Below are positions 9,292-17,538 of a DNA stretch of 64,000 nucleotides, piece after piece. The position numbers and the translations under genes are program-made. How positions within the stretch are numbered: the stretch's first letter is position 1; the number at the start of each line of letters is the position of its first letter. A model generated the notes under the pieces. The model was not told the origin of the DNA. It saw only the letters and a program-made list of their open reading frames with translations, and made no database searches. The DNA is from Pontibacter diazotrophicus (GTDB lineage Bacteria > Bacteroidota > Bacteroidia > Cytophagales > Hymenobacteraceae), in NCBI RefSeq assembly GCF_003367245.1, contig NZ_QRGR01000015.1, positions 62,001 through 126,000 of the forward strand, given 5' to 3'.

Positions 9292-9921
9292 CTACAGCCC
9301 CTGCTCCCGCTCCATCAGACTTTTATGCTCCGGTTCCGGGTTTTCTCCGAAGAAGCGCTTCTGGTTAAACAGAATCAGCAGTACGCCTACAAAAATAGCG
9401 GAATCCGCTACATTGAAGATTGGCCACAGCGACATCGGACGGCCTCCCATAATCGGCACCCAATGCGGGACAATTCCCTCCCATATATCCACGTAGAACA
9501 TATCTATTACCTGCCCATGAAACCACGGGGTTACGGCACCATACGGGGCATTGTCAAACCAAACACCGTAAAAGGTACTGTCAATCAGATTGCCAATGGC
9601 ACCGCCCAGAATAAGGGAAATACACCAGATAAGGCCTTTTGGTGCCCGGTGCTTTACCAGGTAGTAGAGGTAGTAGCCAATTCCGAACATGGCTACCAGG
9701 CGGAAGAGGGTCAGGATAAGCTTCCCGTAGTCAGAGCCTAACTCCACCCCAAAGGCCATACCTGGATTCAGCGTGTAGTGCAGCTTCAGCCAATCGCCTA
9801 TCAGGTATATCTCGCCTGGCAAGCCCATTTCCATATTATAGTGTACAATCAGCTTCACAGCCTGATCAACCATGATAACGGCAAGTGCGGCAAGATAATA
9901 TTTCAGGTATTTCATATGCAT
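9292..9921 (-). CDS. lspA: Lipoprotein signal peptidase II
   Basis: An inner-membrane aspartic protease that removes signal peptides from diacylglyceryl-modified prolipoproteins. The 209-residue protein has four hydrophobic segments and both catalytic aspartates in family motifs: GGAIGNLIDS with Asp114 and FNVADSAIFVGV with Asp173. It is longer than E. coli LspA (164) because of an extra loop between the two motifs (about 118-160), which I think is common in this phylum. It would process the several lipobox proteins in this window. ileS lies upstream in the same direction but a terminator separates them. Confidence 0.93.
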   Translation of the reverse strand: MHMKYLKYYLAALAVIMVDQAVKLIVHYNMEMGLPGEIYLIGDWLKLHYTLNPGMAFGVELGSDYGKLILTLFRLVAMFGIGYYLYYLVKHRAPKGLIWCISLILGGAIGNLIDSTFYGVWFDNAPYGAVTPWFHGQVIDMFYVDIWEGIVPHWVPIMGGRPMSLWPIFNVADSAIFVGVLLILFNQKRFFGENPEPEHKSLMEREQGL

Positions 9922-9981
9922 GTGTTAAGCAGACGGATTTTGTAAGGGTGAGAACCGCTGCAAATGTACTTCTTAAAGTGT

Positions 9982-10020
9982 AAAAGCACCGGAAAGAAAA
10001 ATTCCCTCCGGTGCTTTTCT
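9982..10020 (-). terminator. Terminator of ileS
   Basis: A 12-bp stem (AAAAGCACCGGA / TCCGGTGCTTTT) lies 6 bases downstream of the ileS stop on the minus strand, with a T run at the 3' side in that direction. Confidence 0.75.
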
Positions 10021-10025
10021 TTAAT

Positions 10026-13000
10026 TTAGATAACAGTGTTCTCTACTGTTTGAATGTTGATGTTCACTTTATAGTCGTCAATATCTAAAAGTGTCGCATC
10101 TTCTATCTCGTCTACTAAGTCCAGCTTCAGGGCCTGCGTTTCGGCACAGATATAGTCGCTGTAGTTTGTTACGGCGGCGTTTACCTCTGGCTCTGCACGC
10201 TGCATCGTGATTTGGATTTTATCCTGCACCTCCAGGTTACTGTCCTTGCGCAGGTTCTGGATGCGGTTCACCAGGTCACGGGCAATACCCTCCTGCTTCA
10301 GTTCCTCTGTGAGTGTGATATCCAGTGCCACGGTCAGCTTGCCTTCATTGGCCACCAGCCAGCCCGGTATGTCCTCAGAAGAAATCTCTACATCGTCCGG
10401 CGTTAGCACAGCTGTTTCGTCATCGTTCAGCATGATTTCAAAGCCGCCTTCACGCTCTAACGTAGCGATGTCTGCCTGATCCATTTGCTGTACAGCGGCA
10501 GCCACCAGCTTCATCTTCGGCCCAAATACCTGACCTAGCTTCTTGAAGTTCGGCTTGATCTTCTTCACGAGAATACCGGACGTATCATCGATGTACTCCA
10601 CAGCCTTCACGTTCACCTCACTCATGATCAGATCTTCAACGGCCTGAATCTGCTGTTTCGTATGCTCGTTCAACACCGGTATCAGGATGCGCTGCAGCGG
10701 CTGGCGTACTTTTATCATCTCCTTCTTGCGCAGCGAGTGCACCAGAGACGATACAGTCTGGGCCAGTTGCATACGCTCCTCCAGGTCTTTGTCAATCGCA
10801 CCTTCTGCTACCACAGGGAAATCAGCCAGATGCACCGACTCTACCTTGTTTTTGCCACTCACGCTGTTCAGGTCGCGGAACAGTTGTTCAGCGTAGAATG
10901 GCGCGATTGGGGATATCAGCTTGGCGATGGTCTCCAGACAGGTATACAACGTCTGGTAAGCCGCCATCTTGTCTTCGTTGTACTCGCCTTTCCAGAAACG
11001 CTTGCGGTTCAGGCGCACATACCAGTTGCTCAGGTCATCAATCACGAAATCCTGAATGGCACGGGCTGCTTTGGTTGGGTCGTAGTCGGCCAGGTAGCCG
11101 TCTACTTCCTGCACCAGCGTGTTCAGCTTGGAAATAATCCAGCGGTCACTCTCTGTTCTTCTTTTCAGCGGCACATCGTTCTCGGCATAGGTAAAATTGT
11201 CGAGGTTGGCGTACAGGGCGAAGAAGGAGTAGGTGTTTTGCAACGTTCCGAAGAAACGACGCTGCGTCTCTACCACCCCTTCCGGGTTGAACTTCAGGTT
11301 GTCCCAAGGCGGTGCATTCGCAATCATGTACCAGCGCACTGCATCCGGGCCGTACTGGTTTATCATCTCAAACGGGTCGATGGCATTGCCAAGGCGCTTG
11401 CTCATCTTGTTGCCGTTCTTATCGAGCACCAGTCCGTTTGCAATCACGTTTTTGTAAGCCACGCTGTCTTCCAGCATCACCGCCAGGGCGTGCAGTGTAA
11501 AGAACCAGCCGCGTGTCTGGTCCACACCTTCTGCGATGTAGTCTGCCGGGAAGTTCTGCTCAAACGTTTCCTTGTTCTCCAGCGGGTAGTGCCACTGTGC
11601 ATAAGGCATGGCGCCAGAGTCGAACCATACGTCGATAAGGTCTGTCTCTCTGTGCATTGGCTTACCAGACTTGCTCACCAAAATGATATTATCCACGTAA
11701 GGGCGGTGCAGGTCGTTTATCTCTACAGAAGCATCCATCACACCAGCATCCACTGCTTTAGCCATCTCCTCGTGCAGCTGCGCAATAGAGCCGATGCAGA
11801 TTTCCTCATCCCCGTCTTCTGTTCTCCAGATAGGCAGTGGCGTTCCCCAGTAGCGGGAGCGCGACAGGTTCCAGTCAACGAGGTTCTCGAGCCAGTTACC
11901 AAAACGGCCTGTACCGGTAGACTCCGGCTTCCAGTTGATGGTCTTGTTCAGCTCAATCAACCTGTCTTTTACCGCTGTGGTTTTGATGAACCAGCTATCC
12001 AGCGGGTAGTAAAGCACCGGCTTATCCGTACGCCAGCAGTGCGGGTAGGTGTGCTCGTACTTCTCTACTTTAAAGGCTTTGTTCTCTTCTTTTAGTTTGA
12101 TGGCAATCTTAACATCCGTTGGCTTATAGTCTGCTCCGGTTTCGTCTTCGCCGGTGTAGTTCTTCACGTACATGCCGGCGAAGTCCGTTACTTCTTTCAC
12201 GAAGCGGCCCTGCTTGTCTACCAGCGGCATGGGTTTGCCGTTTTCGTCGGTTACCAACAAGGCCGGTATATCGTTCTGCATCGCCACTTTAAAGTCGTCC
12301 GCACCAAAGGTTGGGGAGATGTGCACGATACCGGTACCATCCTCTGTCGTCACGAAATCACCTATTACTACCCGGAAGGCAGGCTTGTCAGGTTGCACGT
12401 ACGGCATCAGCTGGTGATACTCTACACCTGTCAAATCGCTGCCTTTGTACTCCTCTATTACTTTATAAGGAATCAGCTTGTCGCCCGGCTTGTAATCTTC
12501 CAGCGCCAGGTCAGCGGCTTTCGGATTAAAGTAGCGGCCGATAAGGTCTTTACCCAGTATAACAGAGATTGGCTCGAAGGTATAAGGGTTGAAGGATTTC
12601 ACCTTCACATACTTGATACCTTTGCCCACCGCCAGTGCCGTGTTGGCCGGAAGCGTCCAGGGCGTCGTCGTCCAGGCAAGGAAGTATACCTTTTCGTCCT
12701 CGTTCTCGAACAGGAACATGTTACGGGTGATTTGCTTCACCTCAAACTGCGCCACAACCGTGGTATCCTTCACCATCTGGTAGCAACCCGGCTGGTTCAG
12801 CTCGTGCGAGCTTAGGCCGGTACCTGCTCCCGGAGAATAGGGCTGGATGGTATAGCCTTTATATAAGTAGCCTTTGTCGTAAAGGCGCTTCAGCAGCGCC
12901 CAGCAAGACTCGATGTACTCGTTCTCGAAGGTGATGTAGGGGTTGTTCAGGTCTACCCAATAACCCATCTTCTCAGTCAGGTCGTCCCACTGGTGCTTGA

Positions 13001-13382
13001 AACGCATCACTGTTTCACGACAACGCTGGTTATACTCTTCTACCGAAATCGTTTTGCCGATATCCTCTTTTGTAATGCCCAGCTCTTTCTCTACCTGCAG
13101 CTCAATTGGCAGGCCATGGGTATCCCAGCCGCCTTTGCGGTTTACCTGGAATCCTTTCAGGGTTTTATAGCGGCAGAAGATGTCTTTTACCGCACGCGCC
13201 ATTACGTGGTGAATGCCCGGCTTGCCGTTGGCAGATGGCGGTCCTTCATAAAACACGAAGTTCTCGTTGCCTTCGCGGGTCGCCACTGACTTCTCAAAGA
13301 TGTTGTTCTGCTTCCAGAACGCCAGTACGTCCTCGCCTACTTTGGCGTAGTTCAGTTGTTTATACTCGTTGTACTTTACCAT
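10026..13382 (-). CDS. ileS: Isoleucyl-tRNA synthetase
   Basis: A class I aminoacyl-tRNA synthetase that charges tRNA-Ile and edits valine. The 1118-residue chain shows the HIGH-type signature GIHH at 56-59 in PSANGKPGIHHV, an editing domain in the middle, and the KMSKR loop near residue 657 (GNKMSKRLGN). The C-terminal anticodon-binding and extra domain (after about 780) matches the longer type 2 (eukaryote-like) IleRS found in Bacteroidota; no terminal zinc-binding cysteine cluster is seen. A 46-codon open frame upstream overlaps the start by 23 bases and may be coupled to it. A GAAGAAGAA stretch precedes the start. Confidence 0.96.
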   Translation of the reverse strand: MVKYNEYKQLNYAKVGEDVLAFWKQNNIFEKSVATREGNENFVFYEGPPSANGKPGIHHVMARAVKDIFCRYKTLKGFQVNRKGGWDTHGLPIELQVEKELGITKEDIGKTISVEEYNQRCRETVMRFKHQWDDLTEKMGYWVDLNNPYITFENEYIESCWALLKRLYDKGYLYKGYTIQPYSPGAGTGLSSHELNQPGCYQMVKDTTVVAQFEVKQITRNMFLFENEDEKVYFLAWTTTPWTLPANTALAVGKGIKYVKVKSFNPYTFEPISVILGKDLIGRYFNPKAADLALEDYKPGDKLIPYKVIEEYKGSDLTGVEYHQLMPYVQPDKPAFRVVIGDFVTTEDGTGIVHISPTFGADDFKVAMQNDIPALLVTDENGKPMPLVDKQGRFVKEVTDFAGMYVKNYTGEDETGADYKPTDVKIAIKLKEENKAFKVEKYEHTYPHCWRTDKPVLYYPLDSWFIKTTAVKDRLIELNKTINWKPESTGTGRFGNWLENLVDWNLSRSRYWGTPLPIWRTEDGDEEICIGSIAQLHEEMAKAVDAGVMDASVEINDLHRPYVDNIILVSKSGKPMHRETDLIDVWFDSGAMPYAQWHYPLENKETFEQNFPADYIAEGVDQTRGWFFTLHALAVMLEDSVAYKNVIANGLVLDKNGNKMSKRLGNAIDPFEMINQYGPDAVRWYMIANAPPWDNLKFNPEGVVETQRRFFGTLQNTYSFFALYANLDNFTYAENDVPLKRRTESDRWIISKLNTLVQEVDGYLADYDPTKAARAIQDFVIDDLSNWYVRLNRKRFWKGEYNEDKMAAYQTLYTCLETIAKLISPIAPFYAEQLFRDLNSVSGKNKVESVHLADFPVVAEGAIDKDLEERMQLAQTVSSLVHSLRKKEMIKVRQPLQRILIPVLNEHTKQQIQAVEDLIMSEVNVKAVEYIDDTSGILVKKIKPNFKKLGQVFGPKMKLVAAAVQQMDQADIATLEREGGFEIMLNDDETAVLTPDDVEISSEDIPGWLVANEGKLTVALDITLTEELKQEGIARDLVNRIQNLRKDSNLEVQDKIQITMQRAEPEVNAAVTNYSDYICAETQALKLDLVDEIEDATLLDIDDYKVNINIQTVENTVI

Positions 13383-13500
13383 TTTCAGGTTCTTCTTCTA
13401 ACTTTAATCTTAGTTGAGCTAAATCCAGCTCTTCATCATCTTGTTTTAAATACGCCTCATCAATCTGCTCCATCAAGGCAGGCGTAAGCGTTCCGCTCAT
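13360..13500 (-). CDS. Possible 46-residue upstream protein overlapping ileS
   Basis: This short frame starts with ATG at 13500 and ends with TAA at 13360-13362, so it overlaps the first 23 bases of ileS in another frame. The predicted peptide (MSGTLTPALMEQIDEAYLKQ and onwards) is acidic and helical, with a DDEELDLAQLRLKLEEEPEN tail and no signal sequence. The codon use looks coding-like and the overlap geometry suits translational coupling. I do not recognise a family. It could be a real small protein, a leader peptide or chance. Confidence 0.4.
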   Translation of the reverse strand: MSGTLTPALMEQIDEAYLKQDDEELDLAQLRLKLEEEPENGKVQRV

Positions 13501-13645
13501 ACTTGCCGCTGTTGAAACTTATTAGCAAGGTAGGCAAGATTATTAGGTTTATAAATCACGCCACCCATAAGTTCACCAATGCCGTCAGCTTACAGATTTT
13601 ATTGTTATGCCCTTTCGAGCGCATTGAGAGCTACATTAAAGCAGC

Positions 13646-13808
13646 TAACTCAAGTTGCAATTTTAACATTTCACTGTTTCGCTACCGTTGAATACCCACC
13701 CCTACCCCTCCGAGGAGGGGAATTTTGGCCTAGAAGGAAGATTCCCCTCCCCGGAAGGGTTAGGGGTGGATTCATTCAGATACAAAAAAATTATCGTAAC
13801 TTGAGTTA
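13646..13808. repeat. MITE-like element with inner palindrome
   Basis: Terminal inverted repeats TAACTCAAGTTGC (13646-13658) and GTAACTTGAGTTA (13796-13808) match at 12 of 13 positions. Inside, a second imperfect palindrome pairs CCACCCCTACCCCTCCGAGG (from 13697) with its counterpart ending at about 13770. The 163-bp length, terminal repeats and lack of coding capacity suggest a miniature element or dispersed repeat. Confidence 0.5.
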
Positions 13809-14198
13809 CTAGTTAAATTCCCCACTGCTTTGCAGGCTCTTTTTCAATTCACGGTTCCAGCATCTCTGAAGGAAGGAACAGCTGAACATACAAAGGTTTA
13901 AATCATCCTGTTAGCAGCATTTTGTATATACTCATCGCCATCACAGCACATCCATGGTCATCAGTGTTATAAAAATGGCATCAAGCAGTCGTGAAAATTA
14001 TTGTTTTGTAGCTTGCGCCGCTATGGTAAACATATTAAATGGCTATCTTATTCCATGTTAGCTCACTATAATTCGCAAAGGTAGGTAATTTTGCCCATTT
14101 CTGCGGCTAACATTCACCAAACGTGTAGGTAAGGTTTCAGGAGCTCTCCTTAAGCTGTTTTACTGTCTGCTGAATAAAGCATTCACTGGAACGGCCAA

Positions 14199-14233
14199 AA
14201 AAATAGCCCCAGCTGGGCTGAGGCTATTTTTTC
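14199..14233 (-). terminator. Terminator of the small CWKGYEPVGM protein gene
   Basis: A hairpin with stem AAATAGCC / GGCTATTTT and an inner AGCTGGGCT pairing ends in a T run. It lies 17 bases beyond the stop of the small minus-strand gene. Confidence 0.65.
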
Positions 14234-14249
14234 GCGTTATATAGTTTTG

Positions 14250-14417
14250 TTAACTTATCTTTTTTGAAGAGGACGATTTAGACGAATCGTTTTTCGGCAC
14301 ACAGTTCGGTACCTCCTTCCCGTCCTTCTCTTTCATGCCTACAGGTTCATAGCCTTTCCAGCATGGGTTGTTCTCTTTTAAACTGTTGTTGTCTTTATCT
14401 GATTTCGAGTTGCTCAT
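14250..14417 (-). CDS. Small conserved hypothetical protein
   Basis: A 55-residue, Ser/Lys-rich hydrophilic protein without signal or membrane segments. Its core NPCWKGYEPVGMKEKDGKEV followed by PNCVPK is a motif I recall from small bacterial and phage-associated proteins of unknown function; the two cysteines could form a disulfide or bind metal. The frame extends to 14453, but the methionine at 14417 gives a start directly before the hydrophilic part. A terminator follows the stop, which supports a real transcript. Function unknown. Confidence 0.6.
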   Translation of the reverse strand: MSNSKSDKDNNSLKENNPCWKGYEPVGMKEKDGKEVPNCVPKNDSSKSSSSKKIS

Positions 14418-14453
14418 AGCTTTTGGTTTTGGTTCACCTATGTATACGGACAT

Positions 14454-15193
14454 TGCCCCTTTGTATATATTGCTAGTTAGTGAAGGCTACTTCTGTATGA
14501 GTAAAATTGCATTACTGACTTATACTGTAATGTGTATAACTTTTAGTTTTACACATTACACAAGGCTGTGTATCAGATCACTTCTTATTTATCCACACAT
14601 TTTATTGTATCCTTCACCTGTTACATATCCACAAACTTGCCACCCTCACACCAGCTACACAACTTACCCAAAGCTACCCTTACTCCAGGCTGAGCAGCAT
14701 CTTAATTGTTGAAGTTAGAGCAAAAGTCATAAAAATTGGCATGCTGATTTCAAATTCACTCCTATTTTGTTGCTGCATCCTTAGGTCCATGTTTTCACCA
14801 TAGGCTGGTATATTCAGGTAAACCATCACACCCTTCTCACTAGGATACTGCGCCGAAGCTTTTTTACAGTTGATTATGTTGCTTAAAAACCCATCCCTTA
14901 GCCTGCCCTCAGAGGGGAATTTGCCTCTGGAAGGGCAAAGCCAATACTCACAAATTAATCAATTTTGTTATAACACCACAAGAATATGTACATCCATACA
15001 AGTGTTTTTAACTTAACATAACTATTGCACTACTTTACTTTTATAAAAGATTTACCAGTGAGGAAGAACAAGTAAGAAGAAAGCAGGGATAATGCCTGCT
15101 AAAGATGTATTGTAACTGGAAGAGAAAAGGCTATAGCTTCAGCTGAATTTATAGCTAGAAAGACTATGCCATGGGATTGTTTTTTACAATAGA
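14454..15193. other. Gene-free region with DnaA-box-like words
   Basis: No coding frame is credible. From 14531 to 14633 there are four words close to the DnaA box TTATNCACA: TGTGTATAA (14531-14539, exact on the minus strand), TGTGTATCA at 14567-14575 (one mismatch), TTATCCACA (14589-14597, exact) and ATATCCACA (14625-14633, one mismatch). By hand count the plus strand has more C than G over 14581-15060 (about 119 to 64). Confidence 0.5.
14888..14938. repeat. Short palindromic repeat
   Basis: TGCCCTCAGAGG and CCTCTGGAAGGGCA form an imperfect hairpin around GGAATTTG. The ATCCCTTAGCC and AGAGGGGAAT words resemble the inner palindrome at 13697-13770, so it may be a degraded member of the same family. 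Confidence 0.4.
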
Positions 15194-17266
15194 TCAGTAT
15201 GCCGGGATGGCTGTTACTTTAGGGTCAGGTGCTACTCTGAGGCCGTGCTGCTCCGGGTAGATTACCAGAAAATTGTGGACACGGAAGTGCTTTGAAAGCT
15301 GCTTCGGCACGTCTGGCAGATAAGAATGATAGGAGATGCTGCCAAGGCGGGCGCTGATGATAACCAGCAAATCATTTTTCACGAGATCTAACTTCAGGGT
15401 GTTCAGGTTTCTCCAGTCGTCAAACACCTCATACACCACTTCGGCACTTGCTTTTGCTTCACGCAGGGCTTTTTCGATCCGGCGGTGGGTATTTTCCCTG
15501 CCGTAAAAAGTAAGTGGGCCACTTGTCTGTTTCACCAGGGTATGGATGCTATCTATCCAGCACGGGAAGCCGGGCTCGTACTCAGCCCGGGGTGGTACCA
15601 CCACCTTAATACTGGCGATGGTGCTTACCGGCTGCACGAGCTTCGCCACGAATATCATCTCCCCTGTCTTCTTAAGTACATTGTCGAGTACACTGCCGAA
15701 AATCTTATCTGTTGCTGTGATTTTGGCATTCCAGCTCAGAACCACCTCTGTAATCATTTGGTCTTTGATAGCGCGCAGTATGCCGTTCGTAACATTCAGG
15801 TCTACACGCGTGAGCACATCAACAGCTGTCTCAGTGGCAGCAGCATGAAGCTCTGCCTTCTCCAGGTGCTTATTGCTTTCAATTAGCTTCTCCTTGCTCT
15901 GGTAATTGTCCTTCACTACAATAAGCGGGTAAATAGGGGCCGCGGTACCAGGCTTCTTTAAGAGCACAGCGAGGTCAATCAGCTGTTCGATGGTATCGGC
16001 GTCGGAACTTGCGATGGGAACCAAGATGCGTTGCGGCAACAACGACAGATCCGGCGCCTGCTCATTTTCAAACATGGCCTGCTTTACAGCAGCCTTCTCT
16101 GTTACAAAAGAACTGATGATGCAGGTGACCAGTATCATCAGGATGGTCCCGTTCAGCACGTTCTCGTTCAGGAGTTCTATCCGGTAACCGATGAGCACGG
16201 CAGCCAAAGTAGCGGCAGCCTGTGCACTGCTAAGCCCAAAAATCAGTTGCCCTTCCGTTTTTGTGAACCCGAAAGCCTTTTCGGTTGCAAATGCCGCCAG
16301 CCACTTAGAAACGATGGCTGCTACAATCATGGCTCCAGCCACAATGAGCGCTTCAGGCCCCTCGAACAGCACACGCAGATCCACGAGCATGCCCACCCCA
16401 ATCAGGAAGAAAGGGATAAACAGGGCATTGCCCACAAACTCAATGCGGTTCATGAGCGGTGAAGTGTGCGGAATAAGCGGGTTCAGCGCAAGCCCTGCAA
16501 GGAAGGCCCCGATGATAGGCTCTACACCTGCTATCTCGGCAAGGAAGGCAGCCAGGAACACCATGGCCAGCACGAAAATGTAATGCGCCACGCCATCTGT
16601 TTCATAGTTTTTAAAGAACCAACGCGTTATGCGCGGGAATACCCAGAGCACGATAAAAGAGAAAATGGCAAGCGAAATACCCAGCCTTATCCAGAACTGG
16701 CTGTTCAACTCACCTGAACTTGCGCCTGTTATAACGGCTAATACCAAGAGAGCGGCTGTATCGGTGATAATAGTACCCCCTACCGTTATGTTGACAGCCT
16801 TGTTTTTGGTGATGCCCAGGCGGCTGGCAATGGGGTAAGCCAGCAGCGTATGGGAAGCAAACATACTGGCCAGCAGGATAGAAGACATCAGGCCGAAACC
16901 CAGCAGGTAATAAGACATGACTGTCCCCAGTAGCATCGGAACCACAAAAGTGATGGCACCAAAGGCCATGCTCTTGTTCCTGTTCTTCTTAAAGTCGTTC
17001 ATGTCGATCTCAAGGCCTGCCAGGAACATGATGTATAGCAGCCCTACGGTGCCAAAAAGCACAATGCCCTCATCGCGCATAAGTATATTAAAGCCATTAG
17101 GACCTACGGCAACACCGGCTAATATCAGTCCGATGATGCTCGGGATCTTAATCCTTTGCAGCACAACGGGTGCAAGCAGGATGATAAAGAGCACCAGGGA
17201 GAAAATCAGTACCGGGTCATGGATTGGAAAGTATCCTGGAAAAAGCTGCTCAAGATTGGTATTCAT
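15194..17266 (-). CDS. CPA2-type cation/proton antiporter (tandem copy 1)
   Basis: A membrane antiporter of the Kef/NapA-like CPA2 family that exchanges Na+ or K+ for protons. The 690-residue protein has about 12 hydrophobic segments in the first 390 residues, including the conserved GTIITDTAALLVLAV segment with the acidic ion-binding residue region, and GVEPIIGAFLAGLALNPLIP. The C-terminal 300 residues are soluble and contain two universal-stress-protein-like halves (RILVPIASSDADTIEQLIDL and later IKVVVPPRAEYEPGF). It shares nearly identical DNA blocks with the gene directly upstream (17539-19605). Which cation it moves is not shown. Confidence 0.88.
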   Translation of the reverse strand: MNTNLEQLFPGYFPIHDPVLIFSLVLFIILLAPVVLQRIKIPSIIGLILAGVAVGPNGFNILMRDEGIVLFGTVGLLYIMFLAGLEIDMNDFKKNRNKSMAFGAITFVVPMLLGTVMSYYLLGFGLMSSILLASMFASHTLLAYPIASRLGITKNKAVNITVGGTIITDTAALLVLAVITGASSGELNSQFWIRLGISLAIFSFIVLWVFPRITRWFFKNYETDGVAHYIFVLAMVFLAAFLAEIAGVEPIIGAFLAGLALNPLIPHTSPLMNRIEFVGNALFIPFFLIGVGMLVDLRVLFEGPEALIVAGAMIVAAIVSKWLAAFATEKAFGFTKTEGQLIFGLSSAQAAATLAAVLIGYRIELLNENVLNGTILMILVTCIISSFVTEKAAVKQAMFENEQAPDLSLLPQRILVPIASSDADTIEQLIDLAVLLKKPGTAAPIYPLIVVKDNYQSKEKLIESNKHLEKAELHAAATETAVDVLTRVDLNVTNGILRAIKDQMITEVVLSWNAKITATDKIFGSVLDNVLKKTGEMIFVAKLVQPVSTIASIKVVVPPRAEYEPGFPCWIDSIHTLVKQTSGPLTFYGRENTHRRIEKALREAKASAEVVYEVFDDWRNLNTLKLDLVKNDLLVIISARLGSISYHSYLPDVPKQLSKHFRVHNFLVIYPEQHGLRVAPDPKVTAIPAY

Positions 17267-17370
17267 ATTTTATAATATTTATATTCTAATGGAACCAATA
17301 CAATTTTTTGGCGCTAATTCTCTTACCACCTAGCCTGATTTAAGTTTCTGGAAAAGAAGATTATAAACCA

Positions 17371-17407
17371 AAAAAAGCCTGTAGCTAGGTGCTACAGGCT
17401 TTTTTTA
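17371..17407 (-). terminator. Terminator of antiporter copy 2
   Basis: A perfect 15-bp stem (AAAAAAGCCTGTAGC / GCTACAGGCTTTTTT) with a 5-base loop lies downstream of the minus-strand copy 2 and upstream of copy 1, so the two are probably separate transcripts. Confidence 0.8.
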
Positions 17408-17538
17408 AGTATTAATACGTATAGGCTGTCCGTTAAAGCCCTTAAAGTATGCCATAAATTAAATAGTTTTATTATACAATTTATTTAGCTTATGAAAAGA
17501 GATTGCTCCTGCCCCGGCTTTTCATAAAGACTAAGAGA

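Larger units (their letters stand above)
13501..14249. other. Gene-poor spacer, 13.5-14.25 kb
   Basis: No frame here looks coding on either strand. The stretch contains the inverted-repeat element at 13646-13808 and the terminator at 14199-14233; the remainder is AT-rich and featureless to me. Confidence 0.6.

Noticed and set aside
10662-12095. A 477-codon plus-strand frame opposite ileS
   Set aside because: Long but antisense to an unmistakable aminoacyl-tRNA synthetase; the sequence is His/Val/Gln-rich with no domain pattern.
13501-15193. tRNA genes or an RNA gene in the gene-poor region
   Set aside because: No cloverleaf with GTTCRAnnC T-loop, no conserved CCA-type acceptor, and no rRNA-like sequence was visible by eye.
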